DNA of 64,000 nucleotides, taken from contig CM030931.1 of the NCBI GenBank assembly GCA_018136815.1, forward strand, positions 10,055,072 to 10,119,071, given 5' to 3'. The stretch is from Isochrysis galbana (taxonomy: Eukaryota > Haptophyta > Isochrysidales > Isochrysidaceae). This document shows positions 49,044 to 59,218 of the stretch, one piece after another (within the stretch, counting starts at the first letter, position 1; every line of letters starts with the position of its first letter). Made by a program: the position numbers and the translations under genes. Below the pieces are notes generated by a model. It was not told where the DNA came from. It worked only from the letters and a program-made list of their open reading frames with translations, and ran no database searches.

Positions 49044-51626
49044 CTACAGCGGCCCTATGCCCGGTGGAGGTGCTCTCCTCTCCTTGCCTTCTTTCGTGCG
49101 CTCAGACTTTTTCGACGTAGGCTGCAAAGGCTGTAGATCCCCGCGCGTCTTGACCTGCGGCGTACGCGGTACTTTGCTCCTAAGGGCAAACACTTCATCT
49201 GCAGGAGCACTAGTGCTCGGCCTCGGCACGGACGGTATCGTCGGTGTAGGTGGTGGCAATGTTTCGCTCGCCATTGGTGGTGCACGAGAAGGCGGGCGTG
49301 AAGGCGGGCGCGAAGGCGGGCGCGAAGGCGGGCGCGATCCCGCTTGTGAGGCGCCTGCCGATGGCGGAGGTAGCATCGAGCCTGGCGTCGATGGGCGCTG
49401 CAGTGGCTCATCAGCTGAGTGATACTTGCGGCCCGGTAGCCCTTTCGCCTGGGCCAGTTGAGCTTGAGACGCACGTCGTGCGGCCTCGGCCTCATGTGGG
49501 TCATTCGCAGAGAGCTCAGCGGCTTCACGTTCAGCAGCGGCGACGCCGGCAATGTAACGTGAGCACAGAAGCCCCTCCCCACTCAAGCCGCCAGTGGGAG
49601 ACGTGTCTAGCTGAGCTTCAGCAAACAGGTCCACCCCATCATCGTCAACTTCACCCTCCTCCTCCTCGGCTTCCTCCTCTGCTTCACCATCTTCATCATC
49701 TGACGCGCCACCGTCATTCGCCGGTGGGCTCTCAAGCTGCTCTAGGATGTAATTGATCTGCCGGGCAAGTGTGTCGTCAGAGTGTTCAATGAGCGCACGC
49801 AGCGAGTCAGGCAAACCAATCTCCTCTGCCTTCTCCTTGAGGGCTGGGCGCACAAGAATGGAGTAGAGTGTTCCGTTGACATACGTGCGAACTTGCAACG
49901 AGTCCGACTCCATCAATTGCGAGAGCACGGGCAGGATGTCCAGTTCTGGCGCTGCACACTTGGCCTTCCCGGCTGTGCGCAGCGACAGATTCATCAATAA
50001 GGCGGTACCGTATTCGATCGAGTACTGGCACAGGTCGTCCAGGTTCGACAACACACCCACGAGCCAAGCAATAACATCAGAGTTAATCATCACATTTTGG
50101 GGCGCTCGTCGGAGAGAGAGCTTTTGCAGGGCACCCAGAGTGTTTTGGCGCGCAATGTTATCGGACGGCTCGACTCGCAACAGAGTGCAGAGCTGGCGAA
50201 CGACCTCGTGCTTGGAGAGCAAGTACGTCCGGCCCGCCGCCTCAGATGCGAAAAGGTTGATTAGGCGCAGAGCTTGCTCACGCAACTCAGGTCTCATCGC
50301 AGTGAGCTGTGGCTCAAGTAGCGATGCCAAAACGTCTTCATGTAATAAGTCGTTTTGAATAAATTGGGCGAGCGCTGCCCTCCGCTGCCGGCGTGTTGCC
50401 TTCGTCAGCCGCCATCGCATCGCCTGAAGAATCAGCGGGGCATCGGGTGCTTGCTGCACCAGCGCGCGCTTAATGTGATTGTAGTCCAGAGCCGCCATAA
50501 CCTTCATCGATTGTCCGAGTGAGTCTGGAGTCCTTGCCTCAACCCCACCGCCCGTTGTGCCTCGCAGGTTCCCGTCGCCCATACCGCCGTGGAAGCCACC
50601 CACACCACCCGCTGGTGACAGCCCCAAACGCTGACGAGCCATGGCCAGACGGTGCTCGAGAGATTGGAGCACATCCTCGTCAAACAGCCCAGCACTGCCC
50701 GCTTCATTCAGCACATCAGTTGCCAGTTGCACTGCCTCCAGCGAACCGCGTTGCATCGTCGCCTCTCGCACGGCCGCATCCTGCCGCGTCTCAGATGCAC
50801 GCAACTCCGACGCATGCAGCCGCTCGCGCAACGCCTCAAGTTCCATCGCCGCAGCCTCGACGGGGTGCGGCTCATAGGATGCTGCAGCAGTAGCAGCAGT
50901 TGCGGAGCCGCCACCATCGGAATTTATCTGCCTGTAGGAGCGGCAGATGGCGAGCAGGCGCGGCTCTGAGGCGAACTGCGGCGTGACAGACAGAAAATCA
51001 GACAGTCGATTCTTTAGAGCCAAGGCCCATTCGATCGAAAAAAGATCCTTGAAAGAGGGGTGGCGCTGGATCTCGGGTACATAAGGCATCGCGTAGTACG
51101 CGAGAAACTCAGGCGTGACAGCGAGCGCGGCACCATCTGTCTCGAGATACGTCTTGAAGAGGCGCATCGACTCAGTGAGCTGCTGAGGACTAGGACGGAC
51201 GTTGACAGGGTGTACCGGGTACACCGCGAAGAAGATGTTCAGGTAGAACTCGAGCTTCTTGGCAGCCATCTCCGTATGCCGAACAAGCGGTGGCACAAAG
51301 TTTTGCCAGAGCTGCATGACCTCTTCGCGATTTCCCGCGTCGAGAGCCCTGAGCATCTTGGCCTTGACATGCTCCTGTATTTCCCGCCCGACCGGACGCC
51401 ATGGCGCCTTCTTTCCCTCCCTCCGCTCCCTCAGCTGCTGCTTCATCTGCTCGACTGCGCGGTCATACCCCACGTGCCCGAGGTACTCGAGGACCATCAG
51501 GTCGACCTCCTCCTCAATGGCAGGACGCTGCTCGAGTGTGGAGTGCTTGTGCGCTGGCGCCTGCGCCTTCGCGGCCCCACCGCGCGGCGGCGAGCGGGCG
51601 TTGGCGCCGCGTCTCGGCACTGGCAT
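49044..51626 (-). CDS. ARMC9: ARMC9-like LisH and armadillo-repeat ciliary protein
   Basis: Single-exon frame of 860 residues from ATG 51626. ARMC9 is a basal-body/cilium protein (Joubert syndrome gene in humans) linked to Hedgehog signalling and ciliary stability. An N-terminal LisH motif (about 43-75, MVLEYLGHVGYDRAVEQM) is followed by KLEFYLNIFFAVYPV and FKTYLETDGAALAVTPEFL, strongly ARMC9-like. A helical/coiled region comes next, then armadillo repeats (about 400-650; ENPLGAL-type LGALQKLSLRRAPQ, YSIEYGTALLMNLSLR, YVNGTLYSIL). An acidic stretch, LSGEGLL and the conserved YHSADEPLQRPSTPG motif follow. The C-terminus has a 12-bp tandem repeat (49299-49345) giving SRPP units. It is head to head with the gene at 52056. 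Confidence 0.95.
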   Translation of the reverse strand: MPVPRRGANARSPPRGGAAKAQAPAHKHSTLEQRPAIEEEVDLMVLEYLGHVGYDRAVEQMKQQLRERREGKKAPWRPVGREIQEHVKAKMLRALDAGNREEVMQLWQNFVPPLVRHTEMAAKKLEFYLNIFFAVYPVHPVNVRPSPQQLTESMRLFKTYLETDGAALAVTPEFLAYYAMPYVPEIQRHPSFKDLFSIEWALALKNRLSDFLSVTPQFASEPRLLAICRSYRQINSDGGGSATAATAAASYEPHPVEAAAMELEALRERLHASELRASETRQDAAVREATMQRGSLEAVQLATDVLNEAGSAGLFDEDVLQSLEHRLAMARQRLGLSPAGGVGGFHGGMGDGNLRGTTGGGVEARTPDSLGQSMKVMAALDYNHIKRALVQQAPDAPLILQAMRWRLTKATRRQRRAALAQFIQNDLLHEDVLASLLEPQLTAMRPELREQALRLINLFASEAAGRTYLLSKHEVVRQLCTLLRVEPSDNIARQNTLGALQKLSLRRAPQNVMINSDVIAWLVGVLSNLDDLCQYSIEYGTALLMNLSLRTAGKAKCAAPELDILPVLSQLMESDSLQVRTYVNGTLYSILVRPALKEKAEEIGLPDSLRALIEHSDDTLARQINYILEQLESPPANDGGASDDEDGEAEEEAEEEEGEVDDDGVDLFAEAQLDTSPTGGLSGEGLLCSRYIAGVAAAEREAAELSANDPHEAEAARRASQAQLAQAKGLPGRKYHSADEPLQRPSTPGSMLPPPSAGASQAGSRPPSRPPSRPPSRPPSRAPPMASETLPPPTPTIPSVPRPSTSAPADEVFALRSKVPRTPQVKTRGDLQPLQPTSKKSERTKEGKERRAPPPGIGPL

Positions 51627-52055
51627 CCGGCGGGAGGAGCAGAGAGGGGCGGGGGCCCGAGGTTGGGGTGGCGTTGAGAAGTGTGGAGTGGGGGAGAGGG
51701 GAAAGCTTGGCGAGCGAGGGGAGGTCAGATGTTATGTGGCGGGGAAGAGAAAAGACTGGATAGACGGAAGGGAGAGAGAAAGGGGTGGAGGGGGGCAGTA
51801 CGAGAGAGGAGAGAGAGGGAGAGAGCGGGAGAGAGAGGGGAGTGGGGGGCAGTTCGAGAGAGGGAAGGGAGTGTACCGGTAGGGGGAGGAGAGGGCAGCC
51901 GGCGACAGAAAAAACAAAACGCTGCGGCAACGGTGCCTCCCGCCTCTGTAACTTTAGTAGAGAGGTCGCTCGGGGGTTTCAGCCGAGAGGGCTGTCGTTT
52001 CTTCCGGGCCACGGCCGACTCGCTGCTGCTCGCGGGGCTGGATCCTCCACCGACG
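51627..52055. promoter_or_regulatory. Shared intergenic promoter region between ARMC9 and the gene at 52056
   Basis: A 429-bp region between divergent start codons, purine-rich with GAGAGAGGGAGAG runs (about 51780-51870). Both genes must be driven from here, so a bidirectional promoter is likely. No X-box-like RFX site was identified with confidence. Confidence 0.55.
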
Positions 52056-52670
52056 ATGTACTTTCGGCACCAGGGGAAGTGCGTCGCCAATATTCGAAGC
52101 ACGACACTCGACTTCGACGCCCCGAAAGAGCTGCTCAACGCGGACGTGATGCACAGGATGTCCGTCGGCAGGCGCGTGCAGACCATGTCAGCAGGCCGCT
52201 TCAGCAACGCGCCCCGCAAGTTTTTCGGCGAGGAGGCGTTACGCCGAACGAACGAGTTCGGTCCGCAGAAGCTCTATATTGATCCCTATCATGTTGGTGA
52301 CGGGAACTTGTATTCGGATCGCATGTCTAGCGGGGCGCCAAACGTGCGCATGAATCAGTACCAGATCGGCGGGCAAGCATGCAAAGCTGCCAGGGGAAAG
52401 TCCTTGGTGTGGGAGAAGGAGAAGGTGCCGAAAATGGACGCTGCGTCCCGAGCACGATCTCGCTACGTGGAGCCACCTGTCGGCCGCTTTGTGCCAGCTC
52501 TCAAGCCCTGGTGCAAGCGCTCAGCAGTCAGCCTGGACCCGTACAATGTTGGGAATCGCACCAAGTGGGTCATTGAGGACACAGGGCTGTCGGGAGGCTT
52601 GGGGTCGATGTCCAAGACAATGCCAGTCTGGTCGACGCACAGCCTCGCGCGGCGACAGGCAATATTGTAA
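52056..52670 (+). CDS. Uncharacterised 204-residue protein, divergently paired with ARMC9
   Basis: From ATG 52056 to TAA 52668-52670. I do not recognise the family with confidence. It is soluble, basic and glycine/tyrosine-rich, with two related units: KLYIDPYHVGDGN (about residues 72-84) and VSLDPYNVGNRTKW (about 164-177). It also has NVRMNQYQIGGQA and RSRYVEPPVGRF. DPY-x-VG/N repeats of this sort are seen in some microtubule-associated axonemal proteins, but that is only a resemblance. The shared promoter with a ciliary gene makes a flagellar role plausible. The frame is open upstream of 52056, but the extension is Arg/Gly/Glu from GA repeats, so I chose this ATG. Confidence 0.75.
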   Translation: MYFRHQGKCVANIRSTTLDFDAPKELLNADVMHRMSVGRRVQTMSAGRFSNAPRKFFGEEALRRTNEFGPQKLYIDPYHVGDGNLYSDRMSSGAPNVRMNQYQIGGQACKAARGKSLVWEKEKVPKMDAASRARSRYVEPPVGRFVPALKPWCKRSAVSLDPYNVGNRTKWVIEDTGLSGGLGSMSKTMPVWSTHSLARRQAIL

Positions 52671-52980
52671 ACGTATGCTTTCGATGGGCTTTGACTTGTT
52701 CTCGATGGCTAATATGCCGCCCGTGAGCGATGCATTCGGAATGCCGGCTCAAAGCAATGCCCAACCTTGAACCTAACCCAATCACCTTATAGCTAAAGCC
52801 GCAAGCAGGATAGGGGTTCTCAGCTTAAGCGCGTCCGCTCATGGCCAGTCCTTCCACTTTAGTCTATGTGAGTCTGCGCATTTGCATTTACTACTATACA
52901 TCTGGCGATGGCTAGTAGTAATGATGTTGAAGAGAGTTGGAGTTGAGATTTGTGACCAATCGATTTGCGATATGTGGTAG

Positions 52981-53110
52981 GGCGGTCAAACATGGGCTTC
53001 TGAACTAATCGTACGGGTTGGGCTGCATTTTTTGACCGTGGCGCGATGCTCAATGAAAAACCTCCAGGGGGGGCCACCTGCCACCACGAAAATCTCAAAT
53101 CTTCGCCAGG
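52981..53110 (+). repeat. GGTTGGGCTGCATTTTTTGACC repeat family, copy 1
   Basis: About 130 bp sharing its order of words with 57451-57581: GGTTGGGCTGCATTTTTTG, ACCGTGGC, GATGCTC, AAAACCTCCA, CCACCTGCCACCACGAAAAT and CTTCGCCA. Similarity is perhaps 80%. It starts with a GATCAAAC/GTCAAAC word. It is non-coding, and its class is unknown. Confidence 0.65.
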
Positions 53111-53266
53111 AAATGGAAAATGGTGCGATTCTGTCGAATCAAGCCGAAGCTTGATCGTGGCAAGTCTCAGTGGGGCTAGGGCATGAGTGAAGGGAAGTCT
53201 TGAGAGAGCGGGGGAAAGGGCGCGCTACATCGCGACGAGGGCGAACTAAGTTTATACTTAGACGCG

Positions 53267-53383
53267 ATGGAGCGCGCCGCCGCGACTCCCCTCTCCTTCG
53301 GGCCCCCCGCCGAGGGCGCCCCACCAGCGACCATGGAGCAGCCGCTATCGAAGCGGCCGCGTCCGCCCACCGAGGCCGAGCAG
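53267..53383 (+). CDS. First exon of an unknown gene family (MERA...KRPRP)
   Basis: A 39-codon exon starting at ATG 53267 and ending CAG|GTGCGT (donor, phase 0). The peptide starts MERAAAT, is Pro-rich, and has PLSKRPRPPTEAEQ at its end, resembling a nuclear localisation signal. The exon at 63229-63366 on the other strand has the same layout: MERASAS, PLSPKRPR, then Q at a phase-0 donor reading GTGCGC. I could not find the next exon in the following 370 bp, which run into a repeat, so this copy may be a gene fragment. Function unknown. Confidence 0.5.
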
Positions 53384-53715
53384 GTGCGTGCGACTCCGGT
53401 CGCGCCACACGGCCCGTGGCCCCGGCCACACCACCCATGGCAGCCATGCTGGCCTCCCCCATGGGGGACAGCAGGCTGCTGGAAGCATCCCATCAATGCC
53501 AGGCTCATGCAGCCACCCTTCCATTGGGCATGCCTTATGGCAGAGGCCCCTCTCGCCCTGGCAAGGGTCGCGCTGCTCCGGCAGCGCGGCCCGAGGCCGG
53601 GTGGCCCTTATGGGCACATCATCCACTCCACTTCAACGCACAACACACTCTCCAGAAGCACGGGGCCCGTTGGTCAACCCCACACTCTGCCTTTTGGCAT
53701 GAGCAGTAAGGTTGT

Positions 53716-54265
53716 GAACATGTTTTTTAAAATAATTAATGTTATATCCTAGCCAACCCCGAACTAAGTTTATACTTGGTTCGCCCATGGGGGGGCACGA
53801 GCCCCCCCCTCTCTCCACTCCTGCCCTACCATGGGGGAGGAACCACTCATGCTCCTGGCATGCCTGATGGCTTGCCAGGAGCACACAGCCCTACGGACCC
53901 ACTCTCTCCCTGGCAGGCTCGCCTGACTCGCGCGTCCTGGCCAGTCGTGGCCAGCCCATCGCTCCAACCTCCAACCCCCCCTCCCCCCCTGGTCGACAGG
54001 CAGACAGGTGCAGCGTGGGGGCCCCAGAGGCTCGGGAGCGCCAGCGAGGGAGAGGCAGGGGAGGCCATGGCCCAGCCCCAGCCTCCTCCGCCCCCTGAGC
54101 TGGCCTGGAGGCTCCTCCAGGAGCCTCCAGGGGCCTCCAGAGGGCAGCTGGAGGCCTGCCGCAGGTGCGCCATCGCGCGTGCCGCAGGAGAGGGGAGAGA
54201 GAGCGCGGAGAAGGGGGTGGGCGTCGCGCCTGTTTACAGGATGAGACGAGACAGAGTCCGCCGCC
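53716..54265 (+). mobile_element. SINE/LINE-like copy, preceded by an inverted tail fragment
   Basis: From 53761 it reads GAACTAAGTTTATACTTGG and follows the core and GC-rich middle of the family, through CGCCATCGCGCGTGCCGCAGG at about 54168, to a CTGTTTACAGGAT word near 54231 that also occurs at 33658. Immediately left, 53736-53756 (AATGTTATATCCTAGCCAACC) is the reverse complement of the 3' end of the copy at 7334-8216. Two copies therefore meet head to tail in opposite orientation. No protein is encoded. Confidence 0.65.
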
Positions 54266-54269
54266 AGCC

Positions 54270-55305
54270 CGGTGTTTCACCTCACATCGTCCGAGGGAGT
54301 GCTTGTCGACGACGTCAATGGGGCCGTGGCCCTGGGCGTCGGGCCAGATCGAATCGAGGCATTCCTGCGGTGCGAGGGGCTAGGATGGGTCAATACAAGT
54401 GTGTGCGACCCTTGAGCACCAGCGTGCGACCTACTAGTGACCCCCCACCCTGCTCGCGAGAGCTTTGGGCTCTACATGGCCACCACCTCCAGGCCATTCC
54501 TCGGCCGATAGCGGGCGATCGGACGTCGCGGAAGCTCCGCGTTTCTAATAGTGATGCGCCCCACATTCACCATTCCGATTCCCTCCCGTCCTCCCGTGAG
54601 CGCCCGCCTCAATCTCCCAAAATAGCCCGCCACGCGCGGGGGAAGGGAGGGGGGTCCCTCACCGACGCCATTGCCCTTCGTGGGGCGGGAGGGAGTCGTT
54701 CGGAGGGGGGAGGGAGTTGGCGGGGCAGGTAGGGGGGACCTTGCGGAATCCTTGGACACCCAGGGGAGGTGGGAAATAGTGGTTAAAAAGAGTGAGTGAC
54801 CGGGCTAGAAGATAGGCTCTTCGGAAGACTCTTCGCCTACCCCGGATCCACCGCCCCCGACAGCTTAAGAACCTCTACGTCATAGCGTGGAAATACAAAT
54901 ACATCATCAAAGATTTCTACAGAATAGAATTCGAACCGCGAATCGCACAACTACCCACTACCACTACCACTACATTCCTATCTTAGTCTTAGTCTTAGCA
55001 GAGTTAGAGTTAGAGCCCACGGCGATGATAAGCTTCACCACCCTAGTGAGAGGCCTAACTCCGCCGAGCACTCACAGCCTCGTGCGAACTCGCACAGCGG
55101 CCCAGGGTAGGAAACCGAAACTCAAAAGCCCACTAGAGCTTAGCACCCCGCACACCTGTGTTTACCGAAGGTTACAAGGGCAGGCTAAAAATGGGCACGA
55201 ACTTCAACCTAGTACTAGTAGCAGAGTAGGAACATCATATCACTAGAGAGTAGGATTAAAACTAGGAGTACCTCTGTGTGAGGACCTCATCTGAGCCCAC
55301 GCGTG
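54270..55305. other. Upstream region of the fibrillin gene, no other gene seen
   Basis: Contains a segment at 54746-54803 (GACACCCAGGGGA...GAGTGACCGGGCT) that recurs at 41761-41812. Apart from that I see only non-coding sequence and presumably the promoter and 5' UTR of the gene starting at 55306. Confidence 0.45.
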
Positions 55306-57177
55306 ATGGCCTTGGCTCTGCTGGTCGGTGCTCTTGTGCTTGTCGGCGCGCCCGTGGCGGTGCGTGAGGGCTCGCCGGTAATGACGAGGCGGGCAGGGGA
55401 CCGCTTGGCCGTGGCTACCTCGCAGCCGCGCGCCTTCACCTCGGCCCGCGCCCTTCCACTCCAGATGCTAGCAAAGAAGAAGCCACGCAAGGCGAAGCAG
55501 CAGAAGCTGGAGGCCACTGGCATGGCTGCCCAGTCGGGCACGGCCCGTGGCGCAGTAGCGCGAGCGGTACCCACGGCAACGAATGTGTCCGGGGGTCCTA
55601 CGGCTCCATCTCCGCCGCCGGCTGCATTGGCGGGCCCCTCGAGACCTGTTGCCGCTGTACCTGTGGCAAGAGCCACACAAGTGGCACCCAACCAAGAGAA
55701 AGTCCCGATGGCCAAGCCAGTGCCCACACCGCTGAACTCTTCTGCCAGAATCTCCGATCTGCCTGTCTCACCTGTCATTGTTGAGCTAGCGGCTACGACA
55801 TCTGAAAAGTCAGCGGCATCCTCTGGGATTCCGACCGCAACAGTAGTGCCACTTGATGCTATTGAAGCTCAGACACAACCTTTGGGAGCGGATGTGTCGA
55901 GCTCCCAGGAGGCGACGCAGGCGACGCTTTTGGCGCCTACTTCCGATGACGAGGACAACGACGATTTTGCCCTTGAGCTTCTTGAGCTAGTTGACGAGAT
56001 CTCAGGACGTGGCGCTGATGTTACTCCACAGGACTTGTCGGATGTATTAGAGATTGTGGGCGACCTCGAAATTTCCGACTGGGCAGATACCAATTGGGAC
56101 CGCTCTCCTCATCTTGCTGGTGCGTGGGGGCTGCGCTTCACCAATTCGAAGGCATTTCACTTGAATGGTGGCATCACAGGATACGCACGTGACATCAAGG
56201 GCGTACAGACACCGGAGTTGATTATGAAGGTGCGACACATCCTAGTTCTTGGGACGCTAGACAAGCCTGTCAAGAATGATTATGGTCCGAAAGTCTTTGG
56301 AACGGGCATGGCCTCCATGGCTTTGGCAATGCACGTAGATGATCAATTCAATCTTGAGCGCTAGGCTGAATTCGGCGATGGGGTGACCTCCAACCTGCTC
56401 TGGGAACCAAGCCTGCACGTTATGCTTCATGCAAGTGCAAGATTGTCTCTTGTGCACTCTTTGACCAACCATCGGTCTTACCTGACGTTGGGGATTCACC
56501 CAGGCAAGGTGCATTCGGTGTATTGTCTGGTGGTTGCACTTCATGTTTCATGTGTTCCTGTGTGCAGGTCCAAACTACCTACCGGTTGCTGACTTTCGAG
56601 GAGGAAATTGAATATCAGCAGGCGAGTCCACAATGATTCGACCAAATGTACAGCCATGTCCTTGTCGCAATCCTAACGAGAGTTTGCACTATTCGCAGGG
56701 CTCCATCGCTTCCTTCGTGGGAAATCTAGCGGGCGCTTCCTCCATCACGGCGGAATGTTCGTGGGCCGTTGGTAGCGCCAATCAGTTGCTCATCAATGCC
56801 ATCAGGTCCGTAGATGACCGTTGTTCCTAAGTCACCCTCACTGCCGGCTCCTTTCACCCAAAAGCACAGTTTGTCATTATTGACCATTTTTGTCCACCAT
56901 ATCCAACGGCTTTAGAGCCGTCTTCATGCTAGCATCATGCATTTTCGCCCCGCACCCACTCCTTTGCCAACTTGTCTTGAGCTGATGAGTGGGCATCCGA
57001 TAATTCTCCTATTCCCGCAGGTTGGTTGCTGGCGGACGCAACTGGGAACCTGCCGACAAGCAGGCCAAAGCCTTGCGTGTACTCGGCGCTTGCACACCGG
57101 CATACATTGACGAGGATCTACTCGTTCTTCGTGGGCAGATTGAAGATGTTGTTTTTATATTCGAGAAACGGCGATAG
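55306..57177 (+). CDS. Plastid fibrillin (PAP domain) with bipartite plastid-targeting sequence, four exons
   Basis: Exons 55306-56229, 56568-56621, 56699-56805 and 57021-57177 give 413 residues. Fibrillins bind lipids in plastoglobules and thylakoids. The N-terminus is a signal peptide (MALALLVGALVLVG), followed by a basic Ser/Ala-rich stretch with ATSQPRAFTSARALP, as in red-lineage complex plastids where Phe follows the cleavage site. An Ala/Pro-rich linker and an acidic patch lead to the PAP domain from about residue 220: LELVDEISGRG, SPHLAGAWGLRFTNS, TTYRLLTFEEE, SIASFVGNL, AGGRNWEPADKQ and the closing YIDEDLLVLRGQ. Introns 1 and 3 are GT-AG; intron 2 appears to be GC-AG (CAG|GCGAGT). The exon joins are inferred from frame and family pattern. 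Confidence 0.82.
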
Positions 57178-57450
57178 AGCTGCCTCCTCTCGACTACTCT
57201 TCACACATGAAGCAGTTGTCATCTTCGACGTACTTTTGATGGGGATAGTAGGTGGAAAGATTGCAATGAGAGGCTGATAAACATATGAGAGCCCCTTCCT
57301 CGATGAAATACTCTTTATCGTAACGATTGATATGCATCAAGGAAATTAAATGTTGTGCAATGCTTACACTAAGTTCTAAGTTGCCCCACGCCCCCCGCCC
57401 CCCCCCGGCTCCGCTATGCGCTAGCTGCGCTCTACGCCTCGTGTGCGCTA

Positions 57451-57581
57451 GGGCGATCAAACAGGGTTTTTTAAATAATAGTAAGGGTTGGGGTTGGGCT
57501 GCATTTTTTGACCGTGGCATGATGCTCGATACAAAACCTCCAAGAGGGGTCCCACCTGCCACCACGAAAATCTTCGCCAAG
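57451..57581 (+). repeat. GGTTGGGCTGCATTTTTTGACC repeat family, copy 2
   Basis: Direct-orientation relative of 52981-53110 with the same sequence of conserved words. It lies downstream of the fibrillin gene. Non-coding. Confidence 0.65.
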
Positions 57582-58378
57582 CAACGGTGCGCGATTCGCC
57601 CCCCCTCTCCCCTCTCGCCCCCCGCTCTGTCACGCGTGACGCGCACTCACGCTCTCCCTGGGTGTCGCCCAGAGGCCCCCGTCTGCCTGGCGACCGGGTG
57701 GGGGGGGGGGGGGGGAGTCAGTACGAGAGCAGGCCCAATGGGAGTGCGGCTCGCAACCCGCGCCCACTGGGGATCTGGGTGGTTGTGTTGATGTGTTGAT
57801 TGCCTGCTCATGCGCCCAGAAGGCAGCAGAGCATGGAGTTGACCGATAGGCCCCCCGGAGGGGAATTGGTGCCTGAGAGGGGAGACACGAGGCGCCCCCC
57901 CCCCCCTGCTGAACTAAGTATAAACTTAGTTGAAAGGGACGCGGGGAAGATAGCGAATGAAACCTATTTGCGAGGCGGCGCCTGGGAGGAAGAAAGAAGA
58001 AAGGTGGGAAACTTCCTTCTCTTCGAGAAAAGGAGAGAGGGCGCTCAATCACACTAGGTCCTAGGCGTCCGCACGACCGCACGACGCTTTTAACCGAGAA
58101 GCGAAAACGAGAGAAAGCAGAGAATCATAACGATGAATGCCAAACGAAAGAGAATTCTAATGAATGTCGATTCGCGAATGCGAATGCGACACACTCCACA
58201 CTCCTTCCTTTTCCCTCAAACTGCCTTGCGGCACCTTCCCTTGTGCGCTGCTTGGGTGCTTGGGTTGTGGGGGTGGCGGGGTTGAGTGGGGTGTACCTAC
58301 CCCTAGCGGTTCGATTCTCGCCTTCCTCTTGTGCCACTACCACTACTACGTGGGACGTGGGTAGATATCACAATGTGT
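57582..58378. other. Intergenic region, no gene seen
   Basis: Includes a C/G-rich part and, at 57912-57932, a palindromic version of the SINE-family head (AACTAAGTATAAACTTAGTT) standing alone. A B-box-like GGTTCGATTC at 58308 lacks a tRNA fold. No coding frame is credible. Confidence 0.5.
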
Positions 58379-58386
58379 TCTAGACC

Positions 58387-59210
58387 CAGGGCGTATGGGT
58401 TCACGTTGACACGCCCTCGAGGGCCCATTACAGTAGCTTGGGCAAGGTGTTAACCCATCTGGCCTCTCACAAGTGTTGACGCAGGGCATAACAAGTGTTG
58501 ACACGGTGTTGACGCACTTCCACTTGTCACTGTTGCGGTTGCTGGTTGCTGATTTTGCTTGCTTTAGCGGGCAGCGCGGCAGCGCGCGCGAGGGAATGCG
58601 CGGTCAAATGACAAAATGCCTATCGGGACACGCGCGGCCCCGCGGCCCCGCGCAGGTGGAACGCGCAGGCGACGCGCAACGCGCAACGTGAGCGTCGGCC
58701 GGTCGGTCGCGCGCAACGAGTGCGGCGAGCAGCCGGTCCACGGCCGCGAAGGCGGCGGCGGGCACCGCCGGCGCACCTCCGACAGCCGCCGCTGCCTCCC
58801 CACGCAGTAGGCGGCCCACGCGTGCACAAGGAGTAGCACGGTCCCATCGTGCGCGGGCGCGCCGGCGCGCCGCCCGTGTAGCGGCAGCAGCGCAGCGCGC
58901 GCAGCAGCAGGTGCAACCGCGCAAGCTCCGAGTCGGCCGTGGTGCCCGCGCCGAAGAGCAACTCCCCACTTGCCACTTGGCCGTGCAGCTCCTCGTGCGC
59001 GCGCACGCGCGGCACGTAGCATTCAGTGGGTGTGTGAGTGCGTGGGTGCGTGGGTGCACAGAAGTACACAGCACCAGCAGTGTGGTGTTAACCCGCCTGC
59101 TGGTACCAACACCTGCAGATTTAGGTGTTAACGCATGTGCCACACCTAGCCAATGGAGGTGTTAACGCAAAGTGGGTCAACACCGGGTAAACGTGAACCC
59201 ACACACCCTG
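58387..59210. mobile_element. hAT-like non-autonomous transposon with GC-rich cargo (824 bp)
   Basis: Terminal inverted repeats of about 24 bp (left CAGGGCGTATGGGTTCACG, right ends CGTGAACCCACACACCCTG; three mismatches) are flanked by the perfect 8-bp target duplication TCTAGACC (58379-58386 and 59211-59218). CAGGG ends with 8-bp duplications define hAT elements. Both subterminal regions carry many copies of GTGTTGACGC/GTGTTAACGC, typical of transposase-binding subterminal repeats. The centre (about 58570-59030) is very different: extremely GC-rich, with long open frames on the minus strand. It may be a captured host gene fragment. No transposase is encoded. Confidence 0.9.
58570..59030 (-). 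pseudogene. GC-rich segment carried by the hAT-like element, possible captured gene fragment
   Basis: Three overlapping minus-strand frames are open. One has protein-like stretches (HEELHGQVASGELLFGAG, then SELARLHLLLRALRC); another continues with AFAAVDRLLAALVARDRP. A frameshift between the two would join a leucine-rich helical sequence. No family is recognisable, and extreme GC content itself opens frames, so coding status is doubtful. Confidence 0.3.
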
Positions 59211-59218
59211 TCTAGACC

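Noticed and set aside
51681-52055. N-terminal extension of the 204-residue protein divergent from ARMC9
   Set aside because: It is Arg/Gly/Glu-rich from GA repeats in the shared promoter; the ATG at 52056 fits a protein-like start.
52056-52670. Assignment of the 204-residue protein to the CFAP96/C4orf47 family
   Set aside because: Only the general Gly/Tyr-rich, VGDPY-like style is similar; no convincing shared motif order.
58250-58340. tRNA gene suggested by GGTTCGATTC at 58308
   Set aside because: No A box and no acceptor-stem pairing could be found.
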